Assembly: GCA_015680685.1 (NCBI GenBank)
Contig: MNCI01001992.1
Coordinates: 166,624-230,623 of the forward strand
Source of the DNA: Gnetum montanum
Lineage: Eukaryota > Streptophyta > Gnetopsida > Gnetales > Gnetaceae
Reading direction: 5' to 3'
Length of the DNA stretch: 64,000 bases
Of the stretch, positions 11,780-22,092 are shown one piece after another (within the stretch, counting starts at the first letter, position 1; each line of letters begins with the position of its first letter). The position numbers and the translations under genes are program-made. The notes under the pieces were generated by a model. The model saw nothing but the letters and a program-made list of their open reading frames with translations, was not told where the DNA came from and made no database searches.

Positions 11780-13080
11780 TTATTCAATCTTAACCAAGAG
11801 AAATGGTTAGTGACCACATTCTTAGTCCCTTTTCAATCTACCATTATGAGATCAAATTCTTGTAAGATCATGAGCCATTGTATGATATAGGGACTCACCA
11901 TTGGCTTGTTCATTAGGAAGTNTCATTGTATGATATAGGGACTCACCATTGGCTTGTTCATTAGGAAGTGGATGACGCTATGATTGGTGTGCACAAATAC
12001 TTTGTATCCAAGCACATAGTGCTTGAAATTTTCAAAAGAAGACACAACTACCATTAGTTCTTTTTTATGGTGGTGTAATTCAACTGTGCACCCAAAATTA
12101 TTCTACTCATGTAGTGGATGTAATATGGATGTTTCTTATCATCCAACTATATAAGCACTACTACCAAGGCATAATTAGATGCATCTATCATTATATAAAA
12201 TGACTTAAACTAGTCTGGTGCCCATGGAATTGGAGTTTCTAAAATTTTTTCTTTCAAATGTTGGAATGCATGTTTACACTTCCTAGTCTAGACAAATGGA
12301 GCATCTTTCTTTATAAGCTCAACCAATGGCTTTTCAATCTTAGAAAAATTCTCTATGAATCATCGGTAGTATCTAGTGTGTCTAAGGAATGATCAGACGT
12401 CTTTTACTGTCTCTAGTTGATGTGTGATTTCTTGGATGATCCTTATCTTTTCTAAATCGACCTCAATCCCTGTTTGAGTAATTTTATGCCTCAGTACTAT
12501 GTCTTCCTAAACCATTAAATGGATTTTCTACCAATTGGGTTAGAGGTTTGTTTTAACACATCTTTTTAGTACCTACCCAAGGTAATCCAGGGCTTGCTCA
12601 AATGTAGCCCGATAGGTAGAGAAGTCATCCATAAAGATTTTGACCTTGCTACCAATATGCTGTTGAAAAATACTAGGAACTAGGCATTGAAATGTTGTAG
12701 GGGCATTGCATAGACCAAAAGGCATCTTACAATATGCAAAAGTTCCCTAAGGACTTGTGAACATTATTTTGGCTTGATCCTCTAGCATGATCTAGATCTG
12801 GTTATAGCTACTATAATCATCCAAGAAGCTATAATAGCAATGCTTGGAGATAGTGTCCAACACTTGGTGCACAAATGGCAATGAAAAATGATCTTTAAAT
12901 ATTTTCATATTCAACAACCTAAAGTCAATGAAAACCTTCCGCTTTCCATCTTTCTTTGGAATAATTACAAGTGGACTAACCCACTCACTATCCATGATGG
13001 TATAGACAAACCTCACCTTGAGGAGTTGTTCAATTTTTTGTTTGAAAATTTGCTTCAATTTGGGATTCAATCACCTCTGT
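11780..13080 (-). pseudogene. A2 reverse transcriptase and RNase H
   Basis: The RT begins near 13070 and shows WVSPLVIIPKKDGKRKVFI, then KDHFSLPFVHQVLD and YYSFLDDYSSYNQI. Further on are MPFGLCNAPTTF and the catalytic box KIFMDDFS (about 12620-12650), followed by RNase H to about 11900. The DHF-LPF-HQ and F-MDDF wording is typical of the Athila lineage rather than chromoviruses or Tat. Stops and the 11922 join interrupt it. It follows the protease and linker and precedes integrase, the usual Ty3/Gypsy order. Confidence 0.88.
11876..11969. other. Assembly join: 46-base duplication around a single N
   Basis: The 46 bases ending TTCATTAGGAAGT (11876-11921) are repeated exactly after one N (11922) at 11924-11969. 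An exact repeat separated only by an N, inside an otherwise diverged old element, looks like two contig ends with an unmerged overlap. It adds false length to the RNase H region of A2. Confidence 0.8.
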
Positions 13081-13124
13081 GATTACCTTTTGGGCTTCAT
13101 GGTCTGATCGGTGTAGATACTATG

Positions 13125-13455
13125 TTAGCATATCCTTGGATAAATTCCAATTAGTTTAAGATATGACCAAGTAAAGGCTATTGGCCACTTGTTAACCACC
13201 ATCAACATCTTATATTTTTGTTTGGAAGCAAGAGTTTCATCAATTTTAACCAGTTTGCCATTATTTAAAAATGCATACTTCATGCCGACTGGTAGAGTTT
13301 TTAACTCTAGGGGCTCTTGGTTGAAACTATTAGGGATTACCAACTCCCCCCAATAGGTGTCATAATCTTCATTATTAGAGAGTTGGTGATGAACTTGCTC
13401 AAGTTCATTCATGCCTTTGACATAAGCACATGTCAGGCTCTCAGTAGGTTCCATG
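13125..13455 (-). pseudogene. A2 pol linker between protease and RT (Athila signature)
   Basis: A 109-codon open stretch carrying EPLELKTLPVGMKYAFL and ending near IGIYPRIC. Athila-lineage pol proteins usually have an LELKPLP...LKYAFL segment followed by a GI-P-C motif just before RT, so this is a lineage marker. The same segment is at 27136-27265 in A3. No catalytic role is known to me. Confidence 0.75.
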
Positions 13456-14080
13456 CATAGTGTGTTGCTATCAAAGTTAGTTATCAGCGACTCAGTACCT
13501 TCCTGTTTTGTGGCTATTGCATATAGGGACCTTTAGATATTAGTTTCATGTGCACACTAATTACATGTTGTGATGAATGTACTTTTAATGGACCAGATTT
13601 TCTACATGCAATTATGCCCATTATGCATAGAACACGCTTCTCTAGATGTCCAAATTCATTTTCCTTGGAGATTTCTAAGGAGAGGTCCCATAATTCTTAA
13701 CCATGCATTAACAATGCTTAACCATGCATGTCCCATAATGATGGGGAAGTCACTTTGTAATTTTCTACCTTGATCACTATAAAATCAATAGGATAGGACC
13801 ACATACAAAATGTAGTTACAATGTCCTCCACTAATCCCAAAGGGATAGTGATTAATTAGTTTGCCAATTCCAAATGGATGTTGCTCTTCTTGAGAGGTGG
13901 TAGGTTCCAGGCCTTGTACATGTCATGGGAGATGAGATTGACATTGAAAATAGAATCAAGAAGAGCCTTGCATGGCTTATGTCTAGTGATCTGTAAGTAA
14001 ATAAGACTTTTTGGGTCAAACATTTTTATGGAAATATTGCCAGCCTTGATCCAATTCGAGATAGGATGAGTTAGCATCAT
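13456..14080 (-). pseudogene. A2 aspartic protease
   Basis: The open part (13856-14080) starts within the retropepsin-like domain. The active-site region reads ALLDSIFNVNLIS where A6 has ALLDLGSRVNLIS, so the Gly after the catalytic Asp is lost. The downstream MYKAWNLPPLKKSNIHLELA strand is shared with A3 and A6. It would cleave the gag-pol precursor, but is dead here. Confidence 0.75.
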
Positions 14081-14189
14081 AGTGTAGATCTAAGGTAGTG
14101 TTTGGTTTGAAGGGCTTTCAAATGTGTTTGATGTAGAGGATGAGGATGTTTGAGTTACAGGGTGACTAGCTACATTAGGTTGAGAGGGT

Positions 14190-16541
14190 TTGGGAGGACC
14201 GTTGAATCAAAAAAGTGGTTATTTCCTAGATCGATTATTTGAACCACTTGATTGGAGGGTTGGTTGTGAATGTATAGCCCTTATAGCATTTCACTATTGT
14301 GGCTATGTGGGAATTTTTCCCTACATGGATAAAGTAGGAGGCAATTGGGTTAAGGATGGAGGGATGTGTGTAGATGGATTCAAGGATGATATGGATATGA
14401 GTGTTCCCATCAAGTAGATGGTGAATTAGTTTGATTATACTCTTAAGGATAATAGTGATGTTGGAATGAGGCATGACATGCAAAGCTTCATGGAGAAATG
14501 GGTTGCTAAACATAGTACCCATAAGGATTTGGTTGCCTATAAGGTTATTGCTGTCTTGGCAGCAACATTGCCTATGATTGTGGTTGATGCCATTGTTGAT
14601 ATTTTTCATATGATTGTGGTGGAGCTCCACGTGGATAATAAGCTTGTTGTTGCTAGTGTAACTGCCTTAGATTTCCTTGAGGATAAGGAAATCATCTAGG
14701 TGATTGCCTCCATGCTAGTTGAGAATTCAATACGCACACCCCAAACTCTTGTAAGTGTGACACCATAGGGCAACATCTATTAGGATGGTCATATTGAAAA
14801 ATGTCACATCCAACATCATCATCAAAGTTTATCTCTATAACTTCTTCCACTATAGCAGCTTTATCCTTACCTCTTTGGTAGGCATGTCTAGCTTCTTTAT
14901 GCCTCTTGCGGTCATGATTACTATTCCACTCTTTGGATTCTTCATCATCTTCATATCAATTTGGAATTTTTAATTAAAAGTTCCATAATTTATCAACCTT
15001 TGCCAAAATATCAAAAATAGACTTTTGAATGGGCAAGGTTTTCTTGTTCACCATCTCATAGAGTGGTGACTCCTCCTCATCACAAAATTGAACCTTCCTT
15101 TTGTTTATGGAAGGATTCCTATTATATTCTTCAATGCTTTTCCTTTTTTACAACTCACCTTCTTCTTTTGTAACTTTCTCTATTAGCCTTTGTATCTGAT
15201 CAACTCTTAGTTTAGATAGTCTTCCTTGGGCATAAGCCCTAAGAGTTCTTCTAGTTTTTACTCTAAACCCATCTAGGATGTGGTAGAGTTGTTCTCTTTG
15301 AGAATAACCATGCCCAAGGCATTAATGTAAGAGAGAATAGTATCTACCCCTAGTGGCATCCAAGGGTTCATGTGTTCATTTTTTTTGACCTTGGATTTAC
15401 CTTCTCAGGTTGGACACTTTGGAGTACATCTACTATTTATCATTGAATAGCTCAAGCATTGTACTCCATTGGTGGATAGATTTTGGCTCTAAGGATCGAT
15501 ACTAGCTTTTTGCTTCCTTGATAAGTATCTTGGAAAGAGTTTGAATTTTTGCTAATAATTTTTGATGTTTTGTAAGGTGCAGGAATCGTGAAAGTCTTGT
15601 AGATGGTTTTGTAGATCAAATTTATATCTCCCCTTAAATCTTGGAATATTGTTCATGTCTAATTGTGTGATCTGACTATCTTTCACATGCCTAGTTAGAA
15701 TCTTGACTACCTCTACAATGTTGAGCATACTTCGAGTTGCCAAAAAAGGCTCATCATCATTAGTATTTCATTGTTGTTGATGATGTCCTCTATTATCCCT
15801 TCAATTAGTGTGGGCATGGCAATTAGTATTATTGCCCCATCACTCACCTCAATCATGATTATTCCTTCTACGACATTTTTCATAACCAAAAGAAGAAGAA
15901 GAAAGAGATTCAGATGAAGAGGACAAATAGGGAGGAGGACTACCATCACCATGATGTCTGCCAATTCCCCTTCAATTGTCACAGTCATGTTCATCAATTT
16001 TCTTATTATCTTGATGCTTATTTAAGCCCTTGCCTTTACTACCATCTTTGCTTGAACCTAGATTGTTCATAGTACATCATAGATTCAAAGCCACACCTCC
16101 ATCATTAGTAACAAGGGGTAGAGAATTTTCATGTTGAGAGCCCTCAGAACAAGGGTTCTCGTTATCATCTTGGTTTAGTAAGAACAATGGATTAGTTAAC
16201 CATTTTTCCTTCACATCCTTATGATGCTTCTCCTGGTGTTGATCTCTTTGGTGTTGTGTTTGAGTGGGATGGTAGTCTTGGTAGTTGTAGTCATGCATAA
16301 CATACTCCTCTTAAAGATCATGGATGCCTAGCTTCTTGAGATTTTGAAGTAGCATCATAGGAATAGATTGATTAGGAGCCATTACAATGTTGCCTTCCAT
16401 ATTATGCCATCGTAGTTGCTCATCTTGATGTAGGATGAAGGTGAAATCAAGTACATACTCATCTAGATGAGTATATACCATCCTACAAGCTTGAGAGACC
16501 AACAGTTTAACATTGTCATGCCTACGAGAAGAAAAAGACAT
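14190..16541 (-). pseudogene. A2 gag
   Basis: I take the ATG at 16539-16541 because it gives an MS-S-rich start like A3 (30556), A6 (54800) and A7 (56983). Recognisable blocks are DEYVLDFTFILHQDEQLRW (N-terminal), LDMNNIPRFKGRY (about 15660) and the start of a zinc knuckle (14768-14812) whose second Cys is replaced by Phe. The C-terminus (14235-14630) is His/Asn/Pro-rich. Stops and frameshifts split it into pieces. Gag would form the virus-like particle around the RNA. Confidence 0.8.
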
Positions 16542-16673
16542 TTTGCAAAACAAATAAAATATCATTGTGCTTTTGTAATTATATTATTTGAGAATGAGGT
16601 TGACCTTGGGGTTCGTCCAACAATATTAATGATATTCACTAAACCTAGATAGCATATGTTTCAACAAAATAGA

Positions 16674-16693
16674 GTCCTCAGAAACGATGCCAA
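16674..16693 (-). promoter_or_regulatory. Primer-binding site of A2 (tRNA-Asp type)
   Basis: The minus strand next to the 5' LTR reads TTGGCATCGTTTCTGAGGAC. After the first T it resembles the complement of the plant tRNA-Asp 3' end (TGGCGCCGTTGCCGGGG), with transitions. It primes first-strand synthesis. Confidence 0.75.
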
Positions 16694-17577
16694 TGATGAG
16701 TGATTGAAGATACCCTATGCCAAACCATATGAATCATGAAGTGTTCATGCACGATTTGGTTGAATTTCATGGACTCTCTAGTTTTCAGTACACTAGTCCT
16801 CTAGGAAGTGAACCTTGTCCTAATGGTCATTCATTGTCTTCTCAATTACACTTGTGATACACAATGGTATGGTTAAGTGTAATTGAGGCATATGATTTTT
16901 TTTATTTTATGTTTTATGATTAGAGAGAGATGAAGTAAATTGAGAACTAATTTAATTTAACTATTTAACTAATCTCTAAATAGTCCTAACATAAGTATCC
17001 AGTTCCATTTTTGTTACACATCCTTAACCCACATATCCATTTCTGGGTTACCAAGCGCTATGCTAGTAGGCACACCAAGCAATAATGTCGCTGGGATTAC
17101 CAAGTGAATACATGTTTACACTTAAAGTGATCATACTTATTTGTTTAATCTATTTTGCTTATCTTGCTTAATCATTTAATTAGCCTAATTACTATGGAGC
17201 ATTAAATAAATAACTAAAAACATTAAATGCATGAATAAAACATTTAAACTATTCATAATGCAAAAGGTTTATCAAGAAGCTCATCTTTATTTCTGCACAT
17301 ACTATTGTGCTCAAGTACAACAATGCTCGAATAAAGATCCATACACTTAATGACTCCTACTGTAGGCACTTAGGAAAATATTCTAACCTTTGAATGTAAA
17401 AACTACAAGACTTCCACCACTACTATGACTTGATGTTCCATAACCATGGCTAGGAGCTTGTATTTATAGTTTTTTGCAATAGGACGACATCAATGGAGCC
17501 TCATAGATATAGCAAACACTATGCTGATGTAGCCACATCAAAGAGGGCCCATCGACATGACACTTTGATGCTAATCA
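16694..17577 (-). repeat. 5' LTR of A2
   Basis: Starts TGATGAG and ends CTAATCA next to TCAAG. It is colinear with the 3' copy at 4325-5244 but diverged by many transitions and a few indels. The TATA box on the minus strand is at about 17459-17468. The U3 GGCCC repeats are shorter than in the 3' copy. Confidence 0.87.
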
Positions 17578-17582
17578 TCAAG
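17578..17582. repeat. Right target-site duplication of A2 (TCAAG)
   Basis: Matches CCAAG at 4320-4324 with one transition. The next base resumes the interrupted chromovirus pol. Confidence 0.75.
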
Positions 17583-19260
17583 GGAGCTTTGACTTGTTGA
17601 AAGTAGAAATTACCAGTGAACTGCTACTTGCAATTCAATATATCTAGAAGATTTTTTAGGTGAAGGTGGATGCAAGTGGACTTATCATTGGTGGGATACA
17701 TTCACAAGAATGTAGGCATATTGGTTTCTTTTTTGAAAATTTGAATGAATCAAGGCAAAAATATCATGTATATGAAAAGGATTTGTATGCTATTCTTCAA
17801 GTAATTAGAATTGGGTGCATTATTTATTATCCAAAGAGTTCACTTTGATGACAGATTACAAAGCACTTCAATTTTTAAACTCACAGAAGAAGTTGAGTGC
17901 AAAGCACATGAATTGGATTGCATAATTACACAAGTTCAATTTTGTATTGAAGCACAAAAATGAGAAAGCCAATGTGGTGACTAATGCATTATCTAGGGTG
18001 TATGTGGTGAATTTCAACATACTTATTGTGGAAGATATGGATGATTTTGCTTCTTTGCATAAGCATGGTGTTGATTTTGGTTAGGTTTGGAGGAGCCTCA
18101 AAGAGCCATTAATGAGTACGATGACCAATGGAGGAACTATCATATTCAAAATAAATTTCTATTTAATAATGAAAAGGTATGTGTTTCTAATTATGATTTT
18201 AAAAATAAAGATTTTTCTTGAAAAGCATTATAGTGGCATGGTAGGTTACATGGCTAGGGATAAAATGTTAGAACTTGTGGGTAGGTACTATTTTTGGTCT
18301 AGTATGGCTACTAAAGTTTCCAAATTTGTGAAGGAGTGCTTAACTTATTAGAAGTTCAAAGGAGGTAAAGGAGTGTATGGATATTATATGCCTTTTCCAA
18401 TTCCAAAAAGCAAAAAGTGGGAATGATGTAATTTTTATTGTCATTAATAGGTTCTTCAAGATGCCATATTTCATTCCATGAAAGAAGGTGAGTGATGCTT
18501 CTCATGTGGAAAATTTTTTTTTTAAGCATGTTGTGAAGTTCCATAGAATTTCTTTGAATATTGTTAGTGATAGAGACTCTAAATTCATAAGTCACTTGTA
18601 GAGGTCCCTTTGAGAAGTTTTAGGGAAAAAAATTAAATATTTCTAATGCATATCATCCAAAATATGATGGTCAAATAGAGGTGGTAAATAAATCCTTGCT
18701 AAAAATATTGACATGTTTGTATGATGGATAACCAAATAGATGGAAAAACTTGTTGTACCATGCTAAGTTTTCTTGCAACAATGCTTTTCATGTTACTATT
18801 GGAAAAATCTCATTTGAGGTAAACTATGATTTTGTTCAACAATGATGGATACTTTGAAGAGCTTTGATGGTGAAGCTCAAATTAGTGCTAATTTTGGATA
18901 AGAGATGAGGGATTTCTAGGCATAAGTAAAATTAAATCTAGAGAAAAAGGCTAAAGAGAGAGTCCTCAAGAGGAATGAGGATAGACAGAAGCCTAATTTT
19001 TCTATCGATGACTTGGTTTGAATGCACTTGAAGAAGAAATAATTGAGAGGTGCTAACTTCTCCAAGTTAAAAGCGAAGAAGATGGGGCCTTTTAAAATCA
19101 AGGCTAAGATCAATGGTAATGCTTCGAGGTTGATTTACCAAACCATGTTGTTATGTCTTTTGTGTTTAATGTTTCAGATCTTATTGAATATCATGGATGA
19201 GTTGATGAGAAGACCATACAAGATAGCATTGATGTGTTGAAGAGGGCTTGATTAGTCCAA
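17583..19260 (+). pseudogene. Chromovirus RNase H and integrase, continuation of 3546-4324
   Basis: Directly after the duplication the plus strand reads GSFDLLKVEIT, the normal RT-RNase H hinge, then VDASGLIIGG, RQKYHVYEKDLYAIL and LMTDYKALQFLN (RNase H, to about 17880). The integrase zinc region (GRYYFWSSMATKVSKFVKEC, about 18260-18340) is followed by the core (INRFFKMPYFIP; IVSDRDSKFIS near 18570; TEVVNKSL-like region near 18680). The C-terminus (19043-19240) has LRGANFSKLKAKKMGPFKI, as in Gypsy integrase tails. Stops are frequent. I did not find a clear chromodomain after it. Confidence 0.85.
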
Positions 19261-20620
19261 GTCTTCAATGGAGAAGAAGGAAATTGTACTCATGTAGAGA
19301 AAATATTCTAGCACTCAAGAAGTAAAGAGGCATGTGTACTTGATCTGTTGAAAGGATTAATTTGCTAATGATGTTGTATGGTCCATGAGATCAAACTTAT
19401 TGAGTGGGAAATCATTTATATTCCTACTCCTTTTTTTACATGAGTTCATTTTTTTTAAATAGTAGAAAAGCTAGCATAGGGATACCTCTTTTGATTTTCT
19501 TTTTCATCCCTATAGATGGTTGATTTATAGATTCAAGAAGCTAGGACGGCTTCTCTTAGAATAGTAGAGATACCTCAAGGGATACTTCTCTTACTATAGG
19601 AGAGAGATCTTTGGGACGACTTCTCTTATTGTAGCAGAGACATCTTGGGAAAGACTTCTTTTACTGTAGCAAAGACATCTTGAGGAATACTTGTCTTATT
19701 GTAGCAAAGACATCTCAAGGGAGACATCTCTTAATGTAGTTGATACATCTTAGGGAAGATGTCTCTTACTATAGTAGAACATCTTTGGGGAAACATCTTG
19801 CCCATGAAGGATATGTCTTGCTAACATAGAAGATGTCTCTTTTGCAAGTTGGGTTTTGATAGTAGACATCTTGCCAAGGCTAGAGATGACCCATACAACT
19901 AAGGAAACTTTCAAAATCACCATCCCAATTTAGGAAATAGCTAGGGCAAGTCAAAAAGGATATAAATATCCAAGAAAAAGGTGAGAAGACCATGGAAACA
20001 ATTGAAGAACCTCAAGTTAAGTTGAGGGAAGGTTTCTAGGTTTCTTATCTTCTTGTTATTCAAAAATATTAATGTAAGTCACAATTTTTGATATCATGAG
20101 GATGAGAGAGAGCTCTTTAGTGTAGAGAGCTTAGCAAGGGAGGATGTGAGAGCACATTGAGTGAGTGCAATTGATGATTATAGCTCCAAGGTTAATTATG
20201 TGGTGTGTTGGCTTGTGTGTTCTATTCTCTTATGTCTTACTTGTGAGCTGATATCTCAGTCTTGGGTTATGAGAGAGATTTTCTATTAGTTGTATCTTGT
20301 ACTAACAACAACCATTATTTTTTTGTAAAGCCTCATGCTCTACAGTATTATTTAAGTAATTAAGAGGTTTTTGGATGCTTGTAAATTTTGAGAACCCTAT
20401 TGTAATCTTGATGTGGACATCAAACAAGCCAAGTAACACCTCTCCAATTGAGTTTTGGCATGTTTGGAAGTCTTTTGGGGTCATTTTGATAACTTTAGAG
20501 TATTCTAGGGGCTATGGGAACTTTTTGGAAGGTGTCCGGAGGTTCCAAGCCTCAAAATAAGCATCTTTAATTTTGACCCTAGTAGGAAAGGTATCTTCAC
20601 TGATAGAAAGACATCTTTAT
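19261..20620 (+). repeat. Chromovirus 3' region, probably including its LTR
   Basis: No ORF of note follows the pol end. A TATA-like GATATAAATATCC at about 19958 followed by purine-rich sequence with GAGAGAGAGCTCTTTAG (20100) is LTR-like. I could not fix LTR borders because the 5' partner is missing and A3 abuts at 20621. It includes the minisatellite at 19544-19800. Confidence 0.4.
19544..19800. repeat. Degenerate minisatellite, about 35-bp unit, seven copies
   Basis: Consecutive units follow a pattern like GGRA-ACTTCTCTTAYTGTAG, then CARAGACATCTTGAG. Units differ by several transitions, so the array is old. It lies in the chromovirus 3' region and may be a U3 enhancer array. Confidence 0.7.
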
Positions 20621-21490
20621 TGATGAATGGCGAGGTACTCCTACACTCAACCATACGAATACAAGCATTACACACATGATTCGATCGAACTCCACAAACG
20701 GACTAGTTGTGGCATTTAGATAGTTAGCCTTAGGTTGTAGTTTGCTGTCTTCCCACCTGAACTAGCATTAGCTTTGTTACGTATGGTTTAGTCCAGAGTG
20801 AGGTGTATGATGTGTTTTCTAACCTAATGCTACTCCTAAAGGCAATGGAAAGTAATATTGACTAAGCTAAGAGAGAAAGGGTGACAGAGAACCTAGCTAG
20901 CCTAAGTGCGATGAGCATCCGTTCCTTGATTATCCATATACATCTTGGACTTTATGCATAACTACCACTAGGATTACCAAGCGTAGATCCTAGGTACACC
21001 ACTAGGTTACCAAGTAGTCACACTTAAATGTTTGTAATCAAGTCATACTCATTTCGCATTTAGCAGGAGTTTAAGGGTGAGAAGAGATTAACTAGGAAAA
21101 TAGTAATTAATTAATTAAACTAAGTGAATGTTGCAATGATGAAGTAATCTCGATCTTTATTTCTGATCATGTGTGTGTACAAGTACGTCACACTCGAATA
21201 AGGATGCCATACAATAACATTCATCACACTGCGGGCATACACTAGGAGGAAAAGGATTGAGAGGAAAAATAGAAACTAAAATCAAAACTTAACTTTAAAG
21301 ACTAACTCCCAAAATAAGGAAAGCTACCTCTTATTTATATAAATTGAGGTAGGCCATGATATCACGGGGGCGAACGTGATATCACGGCTAATGTGATATC
21401 GTTGATAATTGGGCTTCGATAACTAGGCTTGATAAACCATATCTTGTATCAGGGCTTCGATAACTGGGCCTGACAAACCATGTCTCATCA
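20621..21490 (-). repeat. 3' LTR of A3 (A4-like subtype)
   Basis: 870 bp, TGATGAA to CTCATCA. It shares with the A4 LTR the block GACTAGTTGTGGCAT and the TACGTATGGTTTAGTCCAGA-like block, which are absent from the A3 5' LTR. U3 has GTGATATCACG palindromes (21356-21400). A 40-bp tandem duplication lies at 21411-21490. TATA-like sequence on the minus strand is at about 21331-21340. Confidence 0.87.
21411..21490. repeat. Tandem duplication of about 40 bp at the LTR edge
   Basis: Units 21411-21451 and 21452-21490 both start GGGCTTCGATAACT and include AAACCAT-TCT. No other LTR here shows the duplication, so it arose in this lineage. Confidence 0.75.
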
Positions 21491-21499
21491 TACCCCCAC
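21491..21499 (-). promoter_or_regulatory. Polypurine tract of A3
   Basis: Minus strand GTGGGGGTA immediately before the 3' LTR. Confidence 0.75.
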
Positions 21500-21663
21500 A
21501 ACTAAATAACAACTCGTCCTCAAGTCAAAGAAAGTGAGGAACAAGTTCAATTGATTACATAGTGGATAGGTATGGGATCATTGACTGACTAGGAATTTAT
21601 TCATGTTGTAGTGAAGAATTAAAAAAAATTTGGACACAGAAACAAAAGACAAAACTTGTGAAA

Positions 21664-22092
21664 CTCATGGGGTTCCCGGTAGTGGTGGCTCCTCTATGGG
21701 TGCCTTTCCTTTGTCCTGCACGATCAAGATTTTGAGATTGATGCCATTGAAGAAGCGCTTGACATTTCTCCTCTTCTATCCAAAGGTTATGAGTCATCCA
21801 TGATGATGTTCCAATGTTTGATGAAGTCGGCACTTTCCATGAACATCGCAGTTATTGGAACACTTGATTGGCATTGACATGTTATGTTGCAAATAGCTAT
21901 CATTCCTCTTCATAGGCTTGGGTCCTAACCTCTCCACCTTTTTCTTGGATAGATTATGTAGTAACAGGGGTTCCATGATGGATGTAGGGTGATTGTGCCT
22001 CCTACTCTGCATGTTCTGCATGAAGTCTTTAGCTGCTGCCTCCCCCTGGTCATTTTGTAGCACCTTGAGAAGGTCCTCCTTGAGAAGGCCAT
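21664..22092 (-). pseudogene. A3 third ORF, reduced to its two ends
   Basis: Starts at the ATG (22090-22092) right after TGTGTGATTATAG, like the A4 start after TGTGTGATTTCAG. The first about 100 bases align with the A4 ORF start. The last part includes EEEKCQALLQWHQ and a frame ending GKAPIEEPPLPGTP then stop, matching GKAPMKKPPPPGTT in A4. About 2.3 kb of the middle is gone, so this is a deletion derivative of the same gene. Confidence 0.7.

Larger units (their letters stand above)
4325..17577 (-). mobile_element. A2: nearly full-length Athila-like retrotransposon, minus strand
   Basis: A 13.25-kb element with both LTRs (920 and 884 bp), primer site, gag, protease, linker, RT, RNase H, integrase, a second polypurine-like site, an internal promoter-like block, a third ORF and a terminal polypurine tract, all in the expected order on the minus strand. 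A 5-bp near-identical target duplication shows it inserted as a unit into a chromovirus. Every ORF carries stops or frameshifts and the LTRs have diverged, so it is old and inactive. Its U3 repeats are GGCCC-rich rather than the GATATC type of A3, A4 and A6, marking a separate subfamily. Confidence 0.9.

Noticed and set aside
15713-15997. Hydrophobic Met/Ile-rich minus ORF in A2 as a membrane protein
   Set aside because: It is an out-of-frame reading of the His/Asp/Arg-rich gag region. The same shadow appears in A3 (29639-29902) and A6 (54089-54271).
16077-16298. Independent small gene in A2
   Set aside because: It is the His/Gln-rich part of gag, colinear with A3 and A6.
19544-19800. CRISPR-like array
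   Set aside because: Units are contiguous and degenerate with no unique spacers, in a plant retrotransposon; it is a minisatellite.
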